From assembly GCF_004339765.1 (NCBI RefSeq), contig NZ_SMGO01000003.1, forward strand, positions 62,001 to 126,000: a stretch of 64,000 bases of DNA. The letters run 5' to 3'. This document shows, piece after piece, positions 1 to 10,200 of the stretch; position 1 is the stretch's first letter; every line of letters starts with the position of its first letter. The position numbers and the translations under genes are program-made. Under the pieces are notes generated by a model, which was not told the origin of the DNA, did no database searches, and saw only the letters and a program-made list of their open reading frames with translations. The stretch comes from Albibacterium bauzanense. Lineage in GTDB: Bacteria; Bacteroidota; Bacteroidia; Sphingobacteriales; Sphingobacteriaceae.

Positions 1-1453
1 CAACATCTTTTAATATTACCAGATTAGTTCCTTGAGAAAGATAAACACCTTCTTCTGTAACTTCAAAACCAATTGGGAGATGTAATTTATCTGCAAATAC
101 AGTTTGCTTATCTGCTTTTCCATCACCATCTGTATCTTCATAAATAATAAGCTTGTCATTTGGCTTAGGGTCTCCCGGCCTCCAATGAGGATAAGTTGGC
201 ATGGTAGCAACCCAGAGACGACCTTTATTATCAAAGGACATTTGAGCAGGGTTTTCTAAGTCAGGGAATTCTTCTTCTGAAGCAAATAGCTCTACTTTAT
301 AACCTGGCGCGACATGGAATTTATCAAGCGCTTCCTGACCATATAAATAATTAGGATCGCCATTTACTTTCGGATCATAATTGGTTTTAACCGGTGGCAA
401 TACAGATGTTTTTTGATCGGCAAGCGCTAAATCCATCTTCTCTCCCTTCGCAGCTTTCCATATGGCCTCATCTCTGATAGCAGTCATTTCACGTAATTTA
501 GCGACTTCTGCCGGATAGTTATCTGCACCGAAAGGATCGTATCTACGTCCGTATGCATGAACACCATTAGGAATTTTAAAATCGCTGTGCCACATCCAGT
601 TTTTTTCAAGCACGGCATCGTGCACTAAGTCTTTGTATTCTTCTGCTTCTAAAGAAGCATTTCCAAATATCTCATCTGCAAGGAGTTTTGAAAACTTGAC
701 ATAACCATTGTCTGTTAACTGAAAACCATCAATAGTTAAGTCTTCTTTAGAGGAATTATACCATCTTTTTGATGGATTAAAAGCATCTACAAAAAGGATG
801 TTATTTTGTGCAGCCACCTCTTCCATTGCATTGCTATACAGCTCAAGGTTTACATTCTCCTTTTTGCCGTTTGGAAGATCGATTTTAGCAGAAAGATCTT
901 CAAATGCAATCGGTGAAACAATAGCCAATTGAAGAGTAGTGTCACCATTATATTTTTGTGATAAGGTATGTTTTATGAAAGCATCCAATTCTGCTTTATA
1001 ATTTGCTAAACCTTCCTCGCCATCAAATGACTCATTATATCCAAAAAAAGCGATTATAATATCAGGCTTAAGGCTAAAAAGCCACTCATCTTCGGTAGGG
1101 AAATGACCTTCGCTATCAGCATAGTCTGCTAATTCAGGATGGAATTTTTCTGCACCAGGAAAGGCCCATGGCGATTTTCGTGCAGAATGGGGTCTGAACC
1201 CCGGTGTATTTCCTCCATCGCTCATATTTCGTATAAATAACAAGCTGTCTGGATAGCGTAGATGCATTTCAGTCTCGAAATGACCGTAATTCATCATTCT
1301 TGATCCTAGATTATTACCAATTAAAACAATACGAGATCCTTTTTTTAATTGAACAACGTTTTTATTTGAATTGGTGCACTGAGTGATGCTAAAAAGAACT
1401 AATAAGGCTCCTAAGAGCAAAGAGAATTTTCTAAATATTATGTTTCTTTTCAT
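1..1453 (-). CDS. SGNH-like plus PVC-type propeller lipoprotein, C-terminus cut by window edge
   Basis: The reading frame is open from the ATG at 1453 to the window edge, so only the first 484 codons are visible. Residues 1-26 look like a lipoprotein signal ending at Cys26 (FSITQC). Next comes a domain resembling the SGNH/GDSL hydrolases found in membrane-bound dehydrogenase-like (PVC-type) proteins: IGNN near residue 45, GYNES in the block III position and DGFQLTDNGY in the block V position. The last part (FHVAPGYKVELFAS, GRLWVATMPTYPHWRPGD, YEDTDGDGKAD) matches the start of the PVC-type propeller domain. The usual catalytic Ser and His are not seen at blocks I and V, so hydrolase activity is uncertain. 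A likely role is envelope-bound carbohydrate or ester metabolism. That is inference from the architecture. Confidence 0.75.
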   Translation of the reverse strand, partial: MKRNIIFRKFSLLLGALLVLFSITQCTNSNKNVVQLKKGSRIVLIGNNLGSRMMNYGHFETEMHLRYPDSLLFIRNMSDGGNTPGFRPHSARKSPWAFPGAEKFHPELADYADSEGHFPTEDEWLFSLKPDIIIAFFGYNESFDGEEGLANYKAELDAFIKHTLSQKYNGDTTLQLAIVSPIAFEDLSAKIDLPNGKKENVNLELYSNAMEEVAAQNNILFVDAFNPSKRWYNSSKEDLTIDGFQLTDNGYVKFSKLLADEIFGNASLEAEEYKDLVHDAVLEKNWMWHSDFKIPNGVHAYGRRYDPFGADNYPAEVAKLREMTAIRDEAIWKAAKGEKMDLALADQKTSVLPPVKTNYDPKVNGDPNYLYGQEALDKFHVAPGYKVELFASEEEFPDLENPAQMSFDNKGRLWVATMPTYPHWRPGDPKPNDKLIIYEDTDGDGKADKQTVFADKLHLPIGFEVTEEGVYLSQGTNLVILKDV

Positions 1454-1690
1454 GGTTGGTTAAAGGGTTATAATAAGTGACCTAACGCTCTTTGTGTGGT
1501 TACACTCCCATTCTGTAATATAAATAAACGATTTTTTTCGCTAAAACGAGTTTTTCCGTTAAGTTATCTAAAGATAAAATATATCAATCGTAATACTATC
1601 CTGCCCTGACCTGAAATAGAGCTGATCTATTTATAAACTAAACTTTAAGATAAACTGCTTGTTTTATTTAAAGTTATAGCAATTAAAGAG

Positions 1691-2644
1691 ATGAACTTTA
1701 TCAGCATCATATTAATTATAATTTTATTACTGAGTACAGTTAATGGAATAACGAGAGGTTTTATCCTAAGTTTTACCAGCTTGCTTTCCTGGCTAGGAAG
1801 TCTTTTGCTGATGATTTTTCTTTATCCATATGTTGTGGATTTCTTAAAAAGAATAATGGAGGATAACCTTTGGATTATGCCTTTTGCGGTTTTTATTAGT
1901 CTCATTGTTACAGGATTATTTATGTCTTTATTATTCAACCAATTTTTAAGATTTATACCGATAAAGGCACATGATAATCTTGTAAACAAAATTGCTGGTG
2001 TTTTCCCCGGAGCTATTACTGGTCTTTTATATGCTGCACTTCTTTCATTGCTGCTATTGATACTTCCACTTTCAGAAAGGATTTCTAATGAAACCCGTAA
2101 TAGTAAAATAGTCCAACAACTGACTCTTGGTTTAGACAAAGTTGAAAACCGCCTGAAGCCCGGATTTAAGGAAACCATTAGTCAGACAATGCAAATGACA
2201 ACCATTGAGGAAGGTTCTAAAGAAACACTTAAACTTCCTTTTTCTGTTAAATTCCCGAAAGTCAGAGAGCCTTTAGAAAAGGAAATGCTGAACATGATTA
2301 ATGTTGAGCGTAAAGCGCATGGCTTGGCCCCACTTGAAGTTGACAGCCGATTAACAAATGTGGCACGAGATCATAGTCGTGATATGTTTACACGATCGTA
2401 TTTTTCACATATAAGTCCCGAAGGGCTATCTCCTTTTGACAGGATTAGAAAAGCAAATATTTTATTTTTAACTGCAGGAGAGAATCTAGCTCTTGCACAA
2501 ACTATACCCATTGCTCATGAAGGATTGATGAATTCGCCCGGACATCGGGCTAATATTCTTAATCCTTCGTTTCGAAGGGTAGGAATTGGTGTTTTGGATG
2601 GAGGTATATATGGGTTGATGATTACCCAGGAATTCAAAAATTAA
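1691..2644 (+). CDS. CvpA-family membrane protein fused to CAP (SCP/PR1) domain
   Basis: This is a 317-residue protein. Residues 1-130 form about four hydrophobic segments typical of CvpA-like membrane proteins. Residues 195-316 form a CAP domain of the YkwD type, with the conserved tetrad visible as His240 (YFSH), Glu264 (GENLA), His285 (SPGHR) and Glu314 (TQEF). The CAP domain should sit on the periplasmic side. Bacterial CAP domains are mostly uncharacterised, and CvpA homologues have been linked to colicin V export and envelope maintenance. The gene is divergent from the lipoprotein gene upstream and convergent with the propeller lipoprotein downstream, with a hairpin between. Confidence 0.85.
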   Translation: MNFISIILIIILLLSTVNGITRGFILSFTSLLSWLGSLLLMIFLYPYVVDFLKRIMEDNLWIMPFAVFISLIVTGLFMSLLFNQFLRFIPIKAHDNLVNKIAGVFPGAITGLLYAALLSLLLLILPLSERISNETRNSKIVQQLTLGLDKVENRLKPGFKETISQTMQMTTIEEGSKETLKLPFSVKFPKVREPLEKEMLNMINVERKAHGLAPLEVDSRLTNVARDHSRDMFTRSYFSHISPEGLSPFDRIRKANILFLTAGENLALAQTIPIAHEGLMNSPGHRANILNPSFRRVGIGVLDGGIYGLMITQEFKN

Positions 2645-2657
2645 ATTTACTATCTAT

Positions 2658-2698
2658 TAATATTGGTACTATCAGACTTTCTAATAGTACCAATATTA
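2658..2698. terminator. Bidirectional hairpin between convergent genes
   Basis: A 15-bp perfect stem (2658-2672 pairing with 2684-2698) with an 11-base loop lies between two convergent stop codons. The flanks are AT-rich but lack a long T tract, so termination is probable rather than certain. Confidence 0.55.
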
Positions 2699-2703
2699 TT
2701 ATT

Positions 2704-3597
2704 CTAATAATTTAACTTATACGCAGCTACTTCATTTTTCATAAAAGTAGGTACAATCACTAGGTTTTGATCTGCAATAAAGCCAATATCAGCTGTATTC
2801 GATTTTTCAGCCTTGGTATCAACCAATAAGGTTGCCTTATCACCTTTAATCAGATAAATTTCGCCAGCCCAGCGACTTGCAACGAATGTACTATCGTTAA
2901 GAATAACAAGTCCATCACCACCTTTAACTTCAGAATTAAGAAGGCTTCCTTTGTACTCTGTGGTGTCATATTTGTTCAATCCTTGTTTATCAAGAGTATA
3001 TAAGCTTCCTTCATACAATTCTAATCCATTAATGCCATCGGCATTATTAATTACAGCCATTGTACTTCCTGCCTGATTTAATGAATAAACAGTACCTGCA
3101 TCAGAATCTGAGAAATAAACAGTTGTTCCATCACTTGCAAGATCATTCAAGAATTTTGCTCCTTCAACAGGGATGGTTTTCTCAATGCTTGCAGTTTCTA
3201 AATCAATAATTTTTACTTCATCAACATCTGTTACGTAAAGTTTTCCATTTAAAATGGCCATACCCTTAGGTGCATTCAAACCTGTTACCCATTTCATGTT
3301 TTTAACAGAACCATCGGAATTAAGCAAAGCAATAAAACCATCGCCATCTTTTGCACTTGGATCTGTATTACCACAAGAAACATAGATGGTATTATTAGCA
3401 GGGTTATATAATGTGGATTCTGACCCTGTAAATGTAGAATCTGTTTTCCAAACTTGGGTAAGGCTAGCTACTGTATCCTGAACAACCTCATCGTTGTTGC
3501 TATTATCATTTTGATTCGTATTGTTGCACGATACAATGGCTGCAATACAAAATGTAAATGCTAAATAACTGAATACTTTGTTTGTTGTTTTTTTCAT
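2704..3597 (-). CDS. SMP-30/NHL-type beta-propeller lipoprotein
   Basis: This is a 297-residue protein with a signal sequence ending at a lipobox-like Cys (IAAIVSCNN). The body is a series of short repeats (GLNAPKGMAILNGKLYVTDVD, then LNDLASDGTTVYFSDSDAGTVYSL) typical of six-bladed gluconolactonase/SMP-30 or NHL propellers. Such proteins bind or hydrolyse small lactones or act as ligand scaffolds. No catalytic metal site can be assigned with certainty here. It stands downstream of the glucan locus on the same strand, but a terminator and a broken gene separate them, so it is probably independent. Confidence 0.7.
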   Translation of the reverse strand: MKKTTNKVFSYLAFTFCIAAIVSCNNTNQNDNSNNDEVVQDTVASLTQVWKTDSTFTGSESTLYNPANNTIYVSCGNTDPSAKDGDGFIALLNSDGSVKNMKWVTGLNAPKGMAILNGKLYVTDVDEVKIIDLETASIEKTIPVEGAKFLNDLASDGTTVYFSDSDAGTVYSLNQAGSTMAVINNADGINGLELYEGSLYTLDKQGLNKYDTTEYKGSLLNSEVKGGDGLVILNDSTFVASRWAGEIYLIKGDKATLLVDTKAEKSNTADIGFIADQNLVIVPTFMKNEVAAYKLNY

Positions 3598-3705
3598 AAT
3601 GTTGGGGTTTTAGATTGTATTTCTTTTTTCATAAAAATATATCGTTAAAAGTACAAAATATATCTTTTTTAAAGAATTAATAAATAAGTGATTACATTAA
3701 TAAAT

Positions 3706-3822
3706 TTACAACTTTAATTGATACCTCACTGATCTTCCTGCTCCTTCTTGATTAAAAACACCAATCTCATGCAGATGTTGCAAATCTCTTGTTGCAGTAG
3801 CTTTAGATGTTGTAGTAATTGA
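3706..3822 (-). pseudogene. C-terminal winged-helix remnant of a Fic-family protein
   Basis: This stretch encodes 38 residues ending at a stop, with in-frame stops directly upstream. The translation contains SKATATRDLQHLHEIGVF followed by GAGRSVRYQL, which matches the C-terminal winged-helix of Fic/DUF4172-type proteins (pattern SKATATRDL then GGGRSTRY). Nothing of the Fic catalytic domain is present. It appears to be the tail of a deleted gene, lying in the gap behind the glucan-locus terminator. The match is from memory of the family, not from a search. Confidence 0.55.
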
Positions 3823-3846
3823 TTAGTATCTGAATTAAAAACAAAA

Positions 3847-3881
3847 GGCGATTAATATCATTAAAAATGATATCAACCGCC
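3847..3881 (-). terminator. Rho-independent terminator of the glucan-utilisation operon
   Basis: On the minus strand an imperfect stem (GGCG at the base, an 8-bp upper stem, 3-base loop) is followed by TTTTGTTTTT. It lies 60 bases after the GH16 stop codon, as expected for the end of the operon. Confidence 0.7.
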
Positions 3882-3941
3882 AAATGCAACCAACCACTCC
3901 CGTTTTGACAAAGAAACGAGAAAGAACTTTATTTAACTTTA

Positions 3942-4790
3942 CTATTGTAAATCATATACACGTACATAATCTACTTCCATTTTTGCCGGAAATGCATCTT
4001 CATCAACACCTTGCTGTCCTCCCCAATCGCCACCTACAGCTAAGTTTAATAACCAATGAAAACGTTTATCAAAAGGCCACACAGTATATCCTTTAGCTTC
4101 ATTCGCTAGATGAAAAATTTCAACATTGTCTACAAAACCTTTTATATAATCTGGTGTCCAGTCAACCCGATAAACATGAAATTCTGTTGTAGCATTTTGA
4201 ATTTTTTTGGTTGATGTTTTCTGAGTACCAATACTATGGTTGTAAGCCTCCGTATGCATACTGATATGTACTACGTCTTGATCATAGCCAACATGTTCCA
4301 AAATATCAATCTCTCCAGAAGCCGGCCAACCTCCATAAGCCCAATCAGTAGGCAACATCCATGCTGCAGCCCAGGTTCCTTTTCCAGGAGGAACTTTTGC
4401 ACGCACTTCAAAACGACCATATAAAAAATCGCCTTTTCCCTTACTTACAAGACGAGCAGAGGTATATGTTAGGCCCTCAAAGTTCTCGCGCTTTGCTGTG
4501 ATGGTTAGCAACCCATTTTCAACACGAGCATTTTCTAAGTTTGCTTCAGTATAATATTGAAGTTCATTATTTCCCCAACCGTTATTTTGGGAGCCAGCAT
4601 CGTAACTCCATTTCTTAACATCGGGAAGGCCTTCATAATCAAACTCGTCTGCCCAGCTAGGTGTCGTAGAGAATGAATACTCTTTTGGCCCAATTGGTTC
4701 TGGCTGTGGTATATTAGGTTTTGGATTTTCACTCTCAGAACAAGCAAGAGAAAGTAATAGAATAGGAATTATTTTTAACATGGATTTCAT
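3942..4790 (-). CDS. GH16 family beta-glucanase (laminarinase-like) lipoprotein
   Basis: This is a 282-residue protein with a lipobox at Cys17 (LLSLAC) and a Pro-rich linker to about residue 36. The rest is one GH16 jelly-roll domain. The family catalytic motif is seen as EIDILE, with nucleophile Glu160, Asp162 and acid/base Glu165. Conserved flanks such as FRYGRFEVRAK-like (residues 122-132), GTWAAAWMLP and RVYDLQ at the C-terminus fit 1,3- or 1,3(4)-beta-glucanases. It is the last gene of the SusC/SusD operon, 31 bases after the lipoprotein gene. It probably cuts beta-1,3-glucan at the cell surface. Exact linkage specificity cannot be read from sequence. Confidence 0.92.
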   Translation of the reverse strand: MKSMLKIIPILLLSLACSESENPKPNIPQPEPIGPKEYSFSTTPSWADEFDYEGLPDVKKWSYDAGSQNNGWGNNELQYYTEANLENARVENGLLTITAKRENFEGLTYTSARLVSKGKGDFLYGRFEVRAKVPPGKGTWAAAWMLPTDWAYGGWPASGEIDILEHVGYDQDVVHISMHTEAYNHSIGTQKTSTKKIQNATTEFHVYRVDWTPDYIKGFVDNVEIFHLANEAKGYTVWPFDKRFHWLLNLAVGGDWGGQQGVDEDAFPAKMEVDYVRVYDLQ

Positions 4791-4821
4791 AGTTTTATGG
4801 ATAATTTATATGTTGGTATTA

Positions 4822-5742
4822 CTAAAAAGAACGTAAAGTAAAGGTCCACCATCCTTCACCAGCTATATTAACACCTATTTTCAAAATGTCATATCCCTTA
4901 CCGTCAACATTTTTCTTCATTTCTAAAATGTCATATAAGATAGATTCGCCTACCGGTCCTTCTGCAGTCTCACCTCCATTATGTGCTTTTTTCACACCAA
5001 TTTGAGCACCTTTTCCAACTACTCTTAATTGTCCTAAATTTTTAACTCCTGTGCCTTCAGTTACTGAAAAACTAAATTCTCCTGAGTCCCATAATTTCTG
5101 ATCCCCTGTTAAATTAGTGGCAGGTTCACATCCTTGAGTCTTATTTCCAAGATATCCATCTGCAAAGAAATCGCCTTTATTATCATAATTGAAGGTTCCT
5201 TCAGCATTAAATGAGAAGCTATACTCATCATTGAACTCACAGCTTCGAACTTGAATATCGCCGGCACCACTTGACCACCAGTCGCCATTATCAGGTCCGG
5301 GTCCAACTTTAAAAGCTCCAGCTTCTGGATTCAATTTCCATGTTCTGGCATCGCAACCTGCAATAAAACCAAGAGCTCTTGTATCTGCACAAGCTTCAGG
5401 GTCATTTTCACTCACAGTAACTGGTTTAGTTATATTTGCCATACCACCTTGCGAAACAACATTCAATTGTATATCGTATTGACCAGCAAAAATGAGGTTC
5501 AATTCAACTGTATCGCCCGTAAACTTTTGACCTGTACTAACAACTGTCCATTGTGCAATAGAAGGTGTGCTGGTTGTGTTAACTAGTCTAACCTTACCTT
5601 TTGTAAGATCAACTGCTTCGAAATCTGGTTGTGCAATTTTCTCTAAATGCAGGTTATCTCCTTCGATTTTGCATGCATTCAGAACCATCGTTCCCATCAA
5701 GACCCAGACTAAATAATGTAATTTTCTATAATTGAGTTTCAT
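4822..5742 (-). CDS. PKD-like surface glycan-binding lipoprotein (SusE/F position)
   Basis: This is a 306-residue protein with a lipoprotein signal (VLNACKIEGD). Residues about 40-115 resemble a PKD/Ig-like fold (VRLVNTTSTPSIAQWTV, then GQYDIQLNV). The C-terminal half is a beta-rich domain with WKLNPEAGAFKVGPGP and WWSSG motifs, common in surface glycan-binding proteins encoded next to SusD. No catalytic motif is visible. It lies 11 bases after susD and just before the GH16 gene, so it probably holds the glucan at the surface. The binding role is inferred from position and fold. Confidence 0.75.
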   Translation of the reverse strand: MKLNYRKLHYLVWVLMGTMVLNACKIEGDNLHLEKIAQPDFEAVDLTKGKVRLVNTTSTPSIAQWTVVSTGQKFTGDTVELNLIFAGQYDIQLNVVSQGGMANITKPVTVSENDPEACADTRALGFIAGCDARTWKLNPEAGAFKVGPGPDNGDWWSSGAGDIQVRSCEFNDEYSFSFNAEGTFNYDNKGDFFADGYLGNKTQGCEPATNLTGDQKLWDSGEFSFSVTEGTGVKNLGQLRVVGKGAQIGVKKAHNGGETAEGPVGESILYDILEMKKNVDGKGYDILKIGVNIAGEGWWTFTLRSF

Positions 5743-5753
5743 AATTTCCGTAT

Positions 5754-7283
5754 TTATTTGGTTCCACCATATTCTTTATTCTGCTCTAACTTGGTATTGT
5801 CCAATTCTAGTAATGGTATAGGCAATACTTCATTCTTACCAACTACAAAACCGCGATCGCCTAAAGCTGCAGCTGCATCTCCCCAACGAACAAGATCAAA
5901 CCATCGGTGTCCTTCACCTGCTAACTCAATTCGACGTTCTCTTTTAATATTAGGCATAGTTGCAGCTACAGGACCTAAACCGACCCTTGCACGAACAGCA
6001 TTCAAAAGAGCAGCAGCACGGACCAAATTTCCACTGCCTCTAACAATTGCTTCTGCTTCTAATAAATAAGTATCTGCCAATCGAATATCATAGATATTTT
6101 GTGGAAAATTCAACTCAAATGATCCTGCACCGGTCCAGCGGTTAGATTCTCTTCCTGCGAATTTTTCAAGAAAATAACCTGTATCCATATATCCAGGAGT
6201 ATAAGTACCTTTACCTTCGTCAACCAATTTATGCATATCTATAATGGTATATGGGTATCTTGGGTCATTCTTCATCAGATCTGCTAAATCAGCAGTAACG
6301 GGAAGAAAGCTCCATCCTGATACATAATCCGGGCCACCAGCACCAACACTGTAGCCACGCGGACCAACCATAATATTCAAAACATTACCTTCAGTACAGG
6401 TAATACATCCCCAATCTCCAACAGAAGTATTTGTAAATGAGATCTCAAAAATCGATTCACTATTAAATTTGTTATCTACTTCGAACAAGTCTGCGAAATT
6501 GTCTAATAAGCGATAACCATATTGGCTCGTTTGTCCTGGCTCTCCATTCACGGCAGCAAGCTGCTGTGCAGCCAAATCAAACTTTTCTTGTTGTAAATAC
6601 ACTTTTCCTAATAAGGCTTTGGCTGTACCTTGTGATACTCTGCCAGCTTCTGTTGCTGCAACAACCTTTATAGGGAGGTCTTCCATTATTGTTGTCAAAT
6701 CGCTTTCAATAAATGCGTATATATCTGCAGGTGCTACTTGTGTCACTTCATATAGTTCGTTTCCTACCAATGGATGATCTATTAAAGGAAGATTTTTAAA
6801 GTAACGGATTAGGTCAAAGTAAAAGTAGGCACGTAGAAACTTTGATTCTGCTTCAAATCTTGATTTCTCAATTTCGTCCATTGGGATATCAGGCAATTTT
6901 GACAATAATATATTTGCCCGATTGATACCCATGAAATTCCGACGCCATAAATCCTCTTGTGGACCCACTGCTGGATTTAAGGTATAACTTGACCATGCTT
7001 GAAGATTAGGTAAATCAGATGAATTTCCACCACCGGCATAATGGTCATCCGAAGCTGCTGATGTTGCTAAAAGCTTTGTTGTATAGGAACCGCTTTGATA
7101 ACCAACTATGTCATAAATAGCTACTAAACCATTATAAGCTTCTTGTCTATTGCGGTAATAATTATCTTCTAGATCTGTTCCTTTCGGCTTTAGTTCCAAG
7201 AAACTATCTTTACATGCCTGCAGACTAAAAAGAATCAGACACGCTATTATTGATGTGAATATCGTATTTTTCATTGTTGTCAT
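5754..7283 (-). CDS. susD-like: SusD/RagB family glycan-binding outer-membrane lipoprotein
   Basis: This is a 509-residue protein with a lipoprotein signal (LILFSLQAC). It shows the SusD pattern: DNYYRNRQEAYNGLVAIYDI near the N-terminus, RRNFMGINRANILLSKLP, AESKFLRAYFYFDLIRYF, and the C-terminal IRLADTYLLEAEA and IKRERRIELAGEGHRWFDLVRWG. SusD lipoproteins cap the SusC channel and capture oligosaccharides. The gene follows susC after only 3 bases. Translation may begin at the first Met or at Met4. Confidence 0.95.
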   Translation of the reverse strand: MTTMKNTIFTSIIACLILFSLQACKDSFLELKPKGTDLEDNYYRNRQEAYNGLVAIYDIVGYQSGSYTTKLLATSAASDDHYAGGGNSSDLPNLQAWSSYTLNPAVGPQEDLWRRNFMGINRANILLSKLPDIPMDEIEKSRFEAESKFLRAYFYFDLIRYFKNLPLIDHPLVGNELYEVTQVAPADIYAFIESDLTTIMEDLPIKVVAATEAGRVSQGTAKALLGKVYLQQEKFDLAAQQLAAVNGEPGQTSQYGYRLLDNFADLFEVDNKFNSESIFEISFTNTSVGDWGCITCTEGNVLNIMVGPRGYSVGAGGPDYVSGWSFLPVTADLADLMKNDPRYPYTIIDMHKLVDEGKGTYTPGYMDTGYFLEKFAGRESNRWTGAGSFELNFPQNIYDIRLADTYLLEAEAIVRGSGNLVRAAALLNAVRARVGLGPVAATMPNIKRERRIELAGEGHRWFDLVRWGDAAAALGDRGFVVGKNEVLPIPLLELDNTKLEQNKEYGGTK

Positions 7284-7286
7284 AAT

Positions 7287-10200
7287 TTAAAATGTTACAT
7301 TAAGACCTACCATAAATGATCTTGCCTGAGGGTAAATTCCTCTGTCAATACTTAATATACCTCCTCCAATTTCAGGGTCGAAACCAGAATATTTAGTGAG
7401 CGTAAATAAGTTTTCTGACATCACATAAACTCTAGCCTTCTGAAGACCGATCTGCTGTGTCATTGAAGACGGAATAGTATATCCTAATTGTAAGGTTTTT
7501 AGACGGAAGAAATCACCATCTTCTAAATAGAAGCCAGATGGATATGCGAAGTTATTATTCGGGTCATTATCGCTAAGTCTAGGATAAGTTTCTGAAGAAC
7601 CTGCACCGGTCCATCTTCCCAAAGCTTTGCTAGAATAATTTGCATTACCTATATCCAATCTTCTTAAACCTTGGAAAATCTTGTTTCCTGCAACACCTTG
7701 TCCAAAGACAACTGCGTCAAAACCTTTCCAAGCCACATTAAATGTAAGCCCAAATGCCCAGGTAGGTGTCGGATCACCGATAAATGTTCTATCGTCTTCA
7801 CCAATTCCTCCATCATTGCTAAGGTCTGCCCATTTAAAATCACCAGGCTTTGCATTTGGTTGAATCAAACCTCCTTCAGCATTGGTATAAGCATCAATTT
7901 CTGCCTGAGTTTGAAAAATACCCAGGTTTTTAAAACCATAAAAAGAATTATAAGGCTGACCAACCATGGTACGTGTAATGTTGTAACTGGAAGCTTGAAA
8001 GCCAGCACCGTTTATAAAGCTAACACCTGCACCTATATTAGTCACTTCATTACGTACATAGGAAGCATTACCATTAACTGAGAAATCTACATCTCCCCAT
8101 TTATTACGATAACCCAACTCTAACTCAACTCCTGTGTTTTTCATGTCTGCGACATTCGCAGCAGGGTTGCCAATTGCTCCTACGTAATATGGTATACGCG
8201 GATTTTGTAGTATTCCTTTGGTTACCTTGTTATACCAGTCAAACGTAACATTCAACCGATTAAGGAAAGTTAAATCAAAACCTATATTTGTCTGACTTGT
8301 TTCTTCCCATTTCAAATCTGGATTTGAAGGTGCATTCGGACTATATCCTACTGTATACATATCAGTTTGACCGATTGTATAGTTTCTACCTCCACTTACA
8401 GTAGCGATGTAAGCAAAATCGCCAATATTATCGTTACCAACAACACCATACCCTCCTCTTATTTTCAGTATATTAATACTTTCAACATCTGCGAGAAAAT
8501 CTTCTTTTGAAGCTACCCAGCCAAGAGAGAACGAAGGAAACACACCATATTTATTATTAGAACCAAAACGAGACGATCCATCACGACGAATTAAACCTTC
8601 AGCCAAATATTTCTCTTGGTAGTTATAATTTAAACGTGCAAAAAGTGAAGACACTGTATGTCCCGCATTCTCATATCCAGACGAGTTTCGTTGATCTGTA
8701 GGAATATTGTAATTCATGGAGGCATCATCAAAATTGTCTACAGGAATATCGAAATAAGTTACATTCAACCCGGTAGAACGATTATCATAATAAGCTCCCT
8801 GTCCTATTAAGGCCTGGAAACTATGATCGCCAACTAATCGTGAGTAGGATACTGTATTTTCCAGATTCCAATCAAATCCCTTGCTTCTACTTCTTGTAAA
8901 ATTATTCTGTGCATTCTGATTAGTTGCATTTAAATAAAATACTGGCGTAAAACTCTCGTTGCCCCAATAGGAAAGCTTAGATCCTAATGTAGAACGGAAT
9001 GTTAAGCCTTCGATAGGTGAAATCTCTGCATAAACATTTCCAACAATATTATCCGACCATCCGTAATTTCCAAGACGCGTTTGGATATATGCCAGCGGGT
9101 TGGTCATTTCCTGAGTTACGGATTCTGAAATCCCATATGGATTTCCATTTTGATCACGTACTACTGGATTATCTGAATAAGGTTTACTGTTAATGATAGC
9201 TGGATCCGTTTCAACAACAGGTGTTAGTGGATCCAGGTTAATCGCTGCTGAAAGAGGGCCTCCAAACTCACTATTTGTGTTTCCAAGTCCTTGACTTTTT
9301 TCATGCGAATAACCAAGGTTTTGTCCGAATTTCAACCAGTCTTTTATTTTATGCTCTGAGTTAAGACGTATGTTAATTCGATTATACTTGGAAATTTCAG
9401 TTGCTACAATACCGTCTTGTGAAAGGTATCCAAATGAACCGTAAAAGGTTGACTTGTCATTTCCACCACTAATACTCAACTCATGATTATGTCGTTGTGC
9501 ATTATTATTAAAAATCTGATCCTGCCAGTTGGTTCCTTCACCAAATTCCTGCGGATTAGCAAATGGCAATGCTTTACCAGCAGCAAGTGCTGACTCATTT
9601 CGCAGCGTTGCATACTCTGTTCCATTTAACAGACTGAGTTTACGTGCCGGAGCCGACGTTCCATAATAGGCATTGTAATTTACACGCATTGTTCCTGCAA
9701 CACCTTTTTTAGTCGTTACCAGAATAACCCCTGCTGCTGCTCTTGCACCATAAATAGCTTGAGAAGAAGCATCTTTCAAAACCTCAATCGATTCAATATC
9801 CGATTGATTAAGATAGCTGATTCCGCCAGCGTCAACAACTACCCCATCGACTACCCATAATGGATTGTTGTTTCCGAAAGTAGTAATACCACGAACACGG
9901 ATTGTGGCTGATGAACCAGGTTGTCCTGAATTACTAGCAATGGTCAACCCGGAAGTCCTACCTTGTAATGACTGCTCTATTCGGGTTACCGGCATCGATT
10001 CAAGATCGCTCCCTTTTACACTACTAATTGCTCCAGTAACTACACTCTTTTTCTGAGTACCATATCCTACTACAACCACTTGCTCAAGTTCGGTCAAGTC
10101 TTCGCGTAGAGATACATTGTAAATACCCGACGAATTTACAACGACTTCTTGAGTCGCCATCCCTATTTGTCGGAACTCCAAAGTTGCACTGGTCCCGGAA

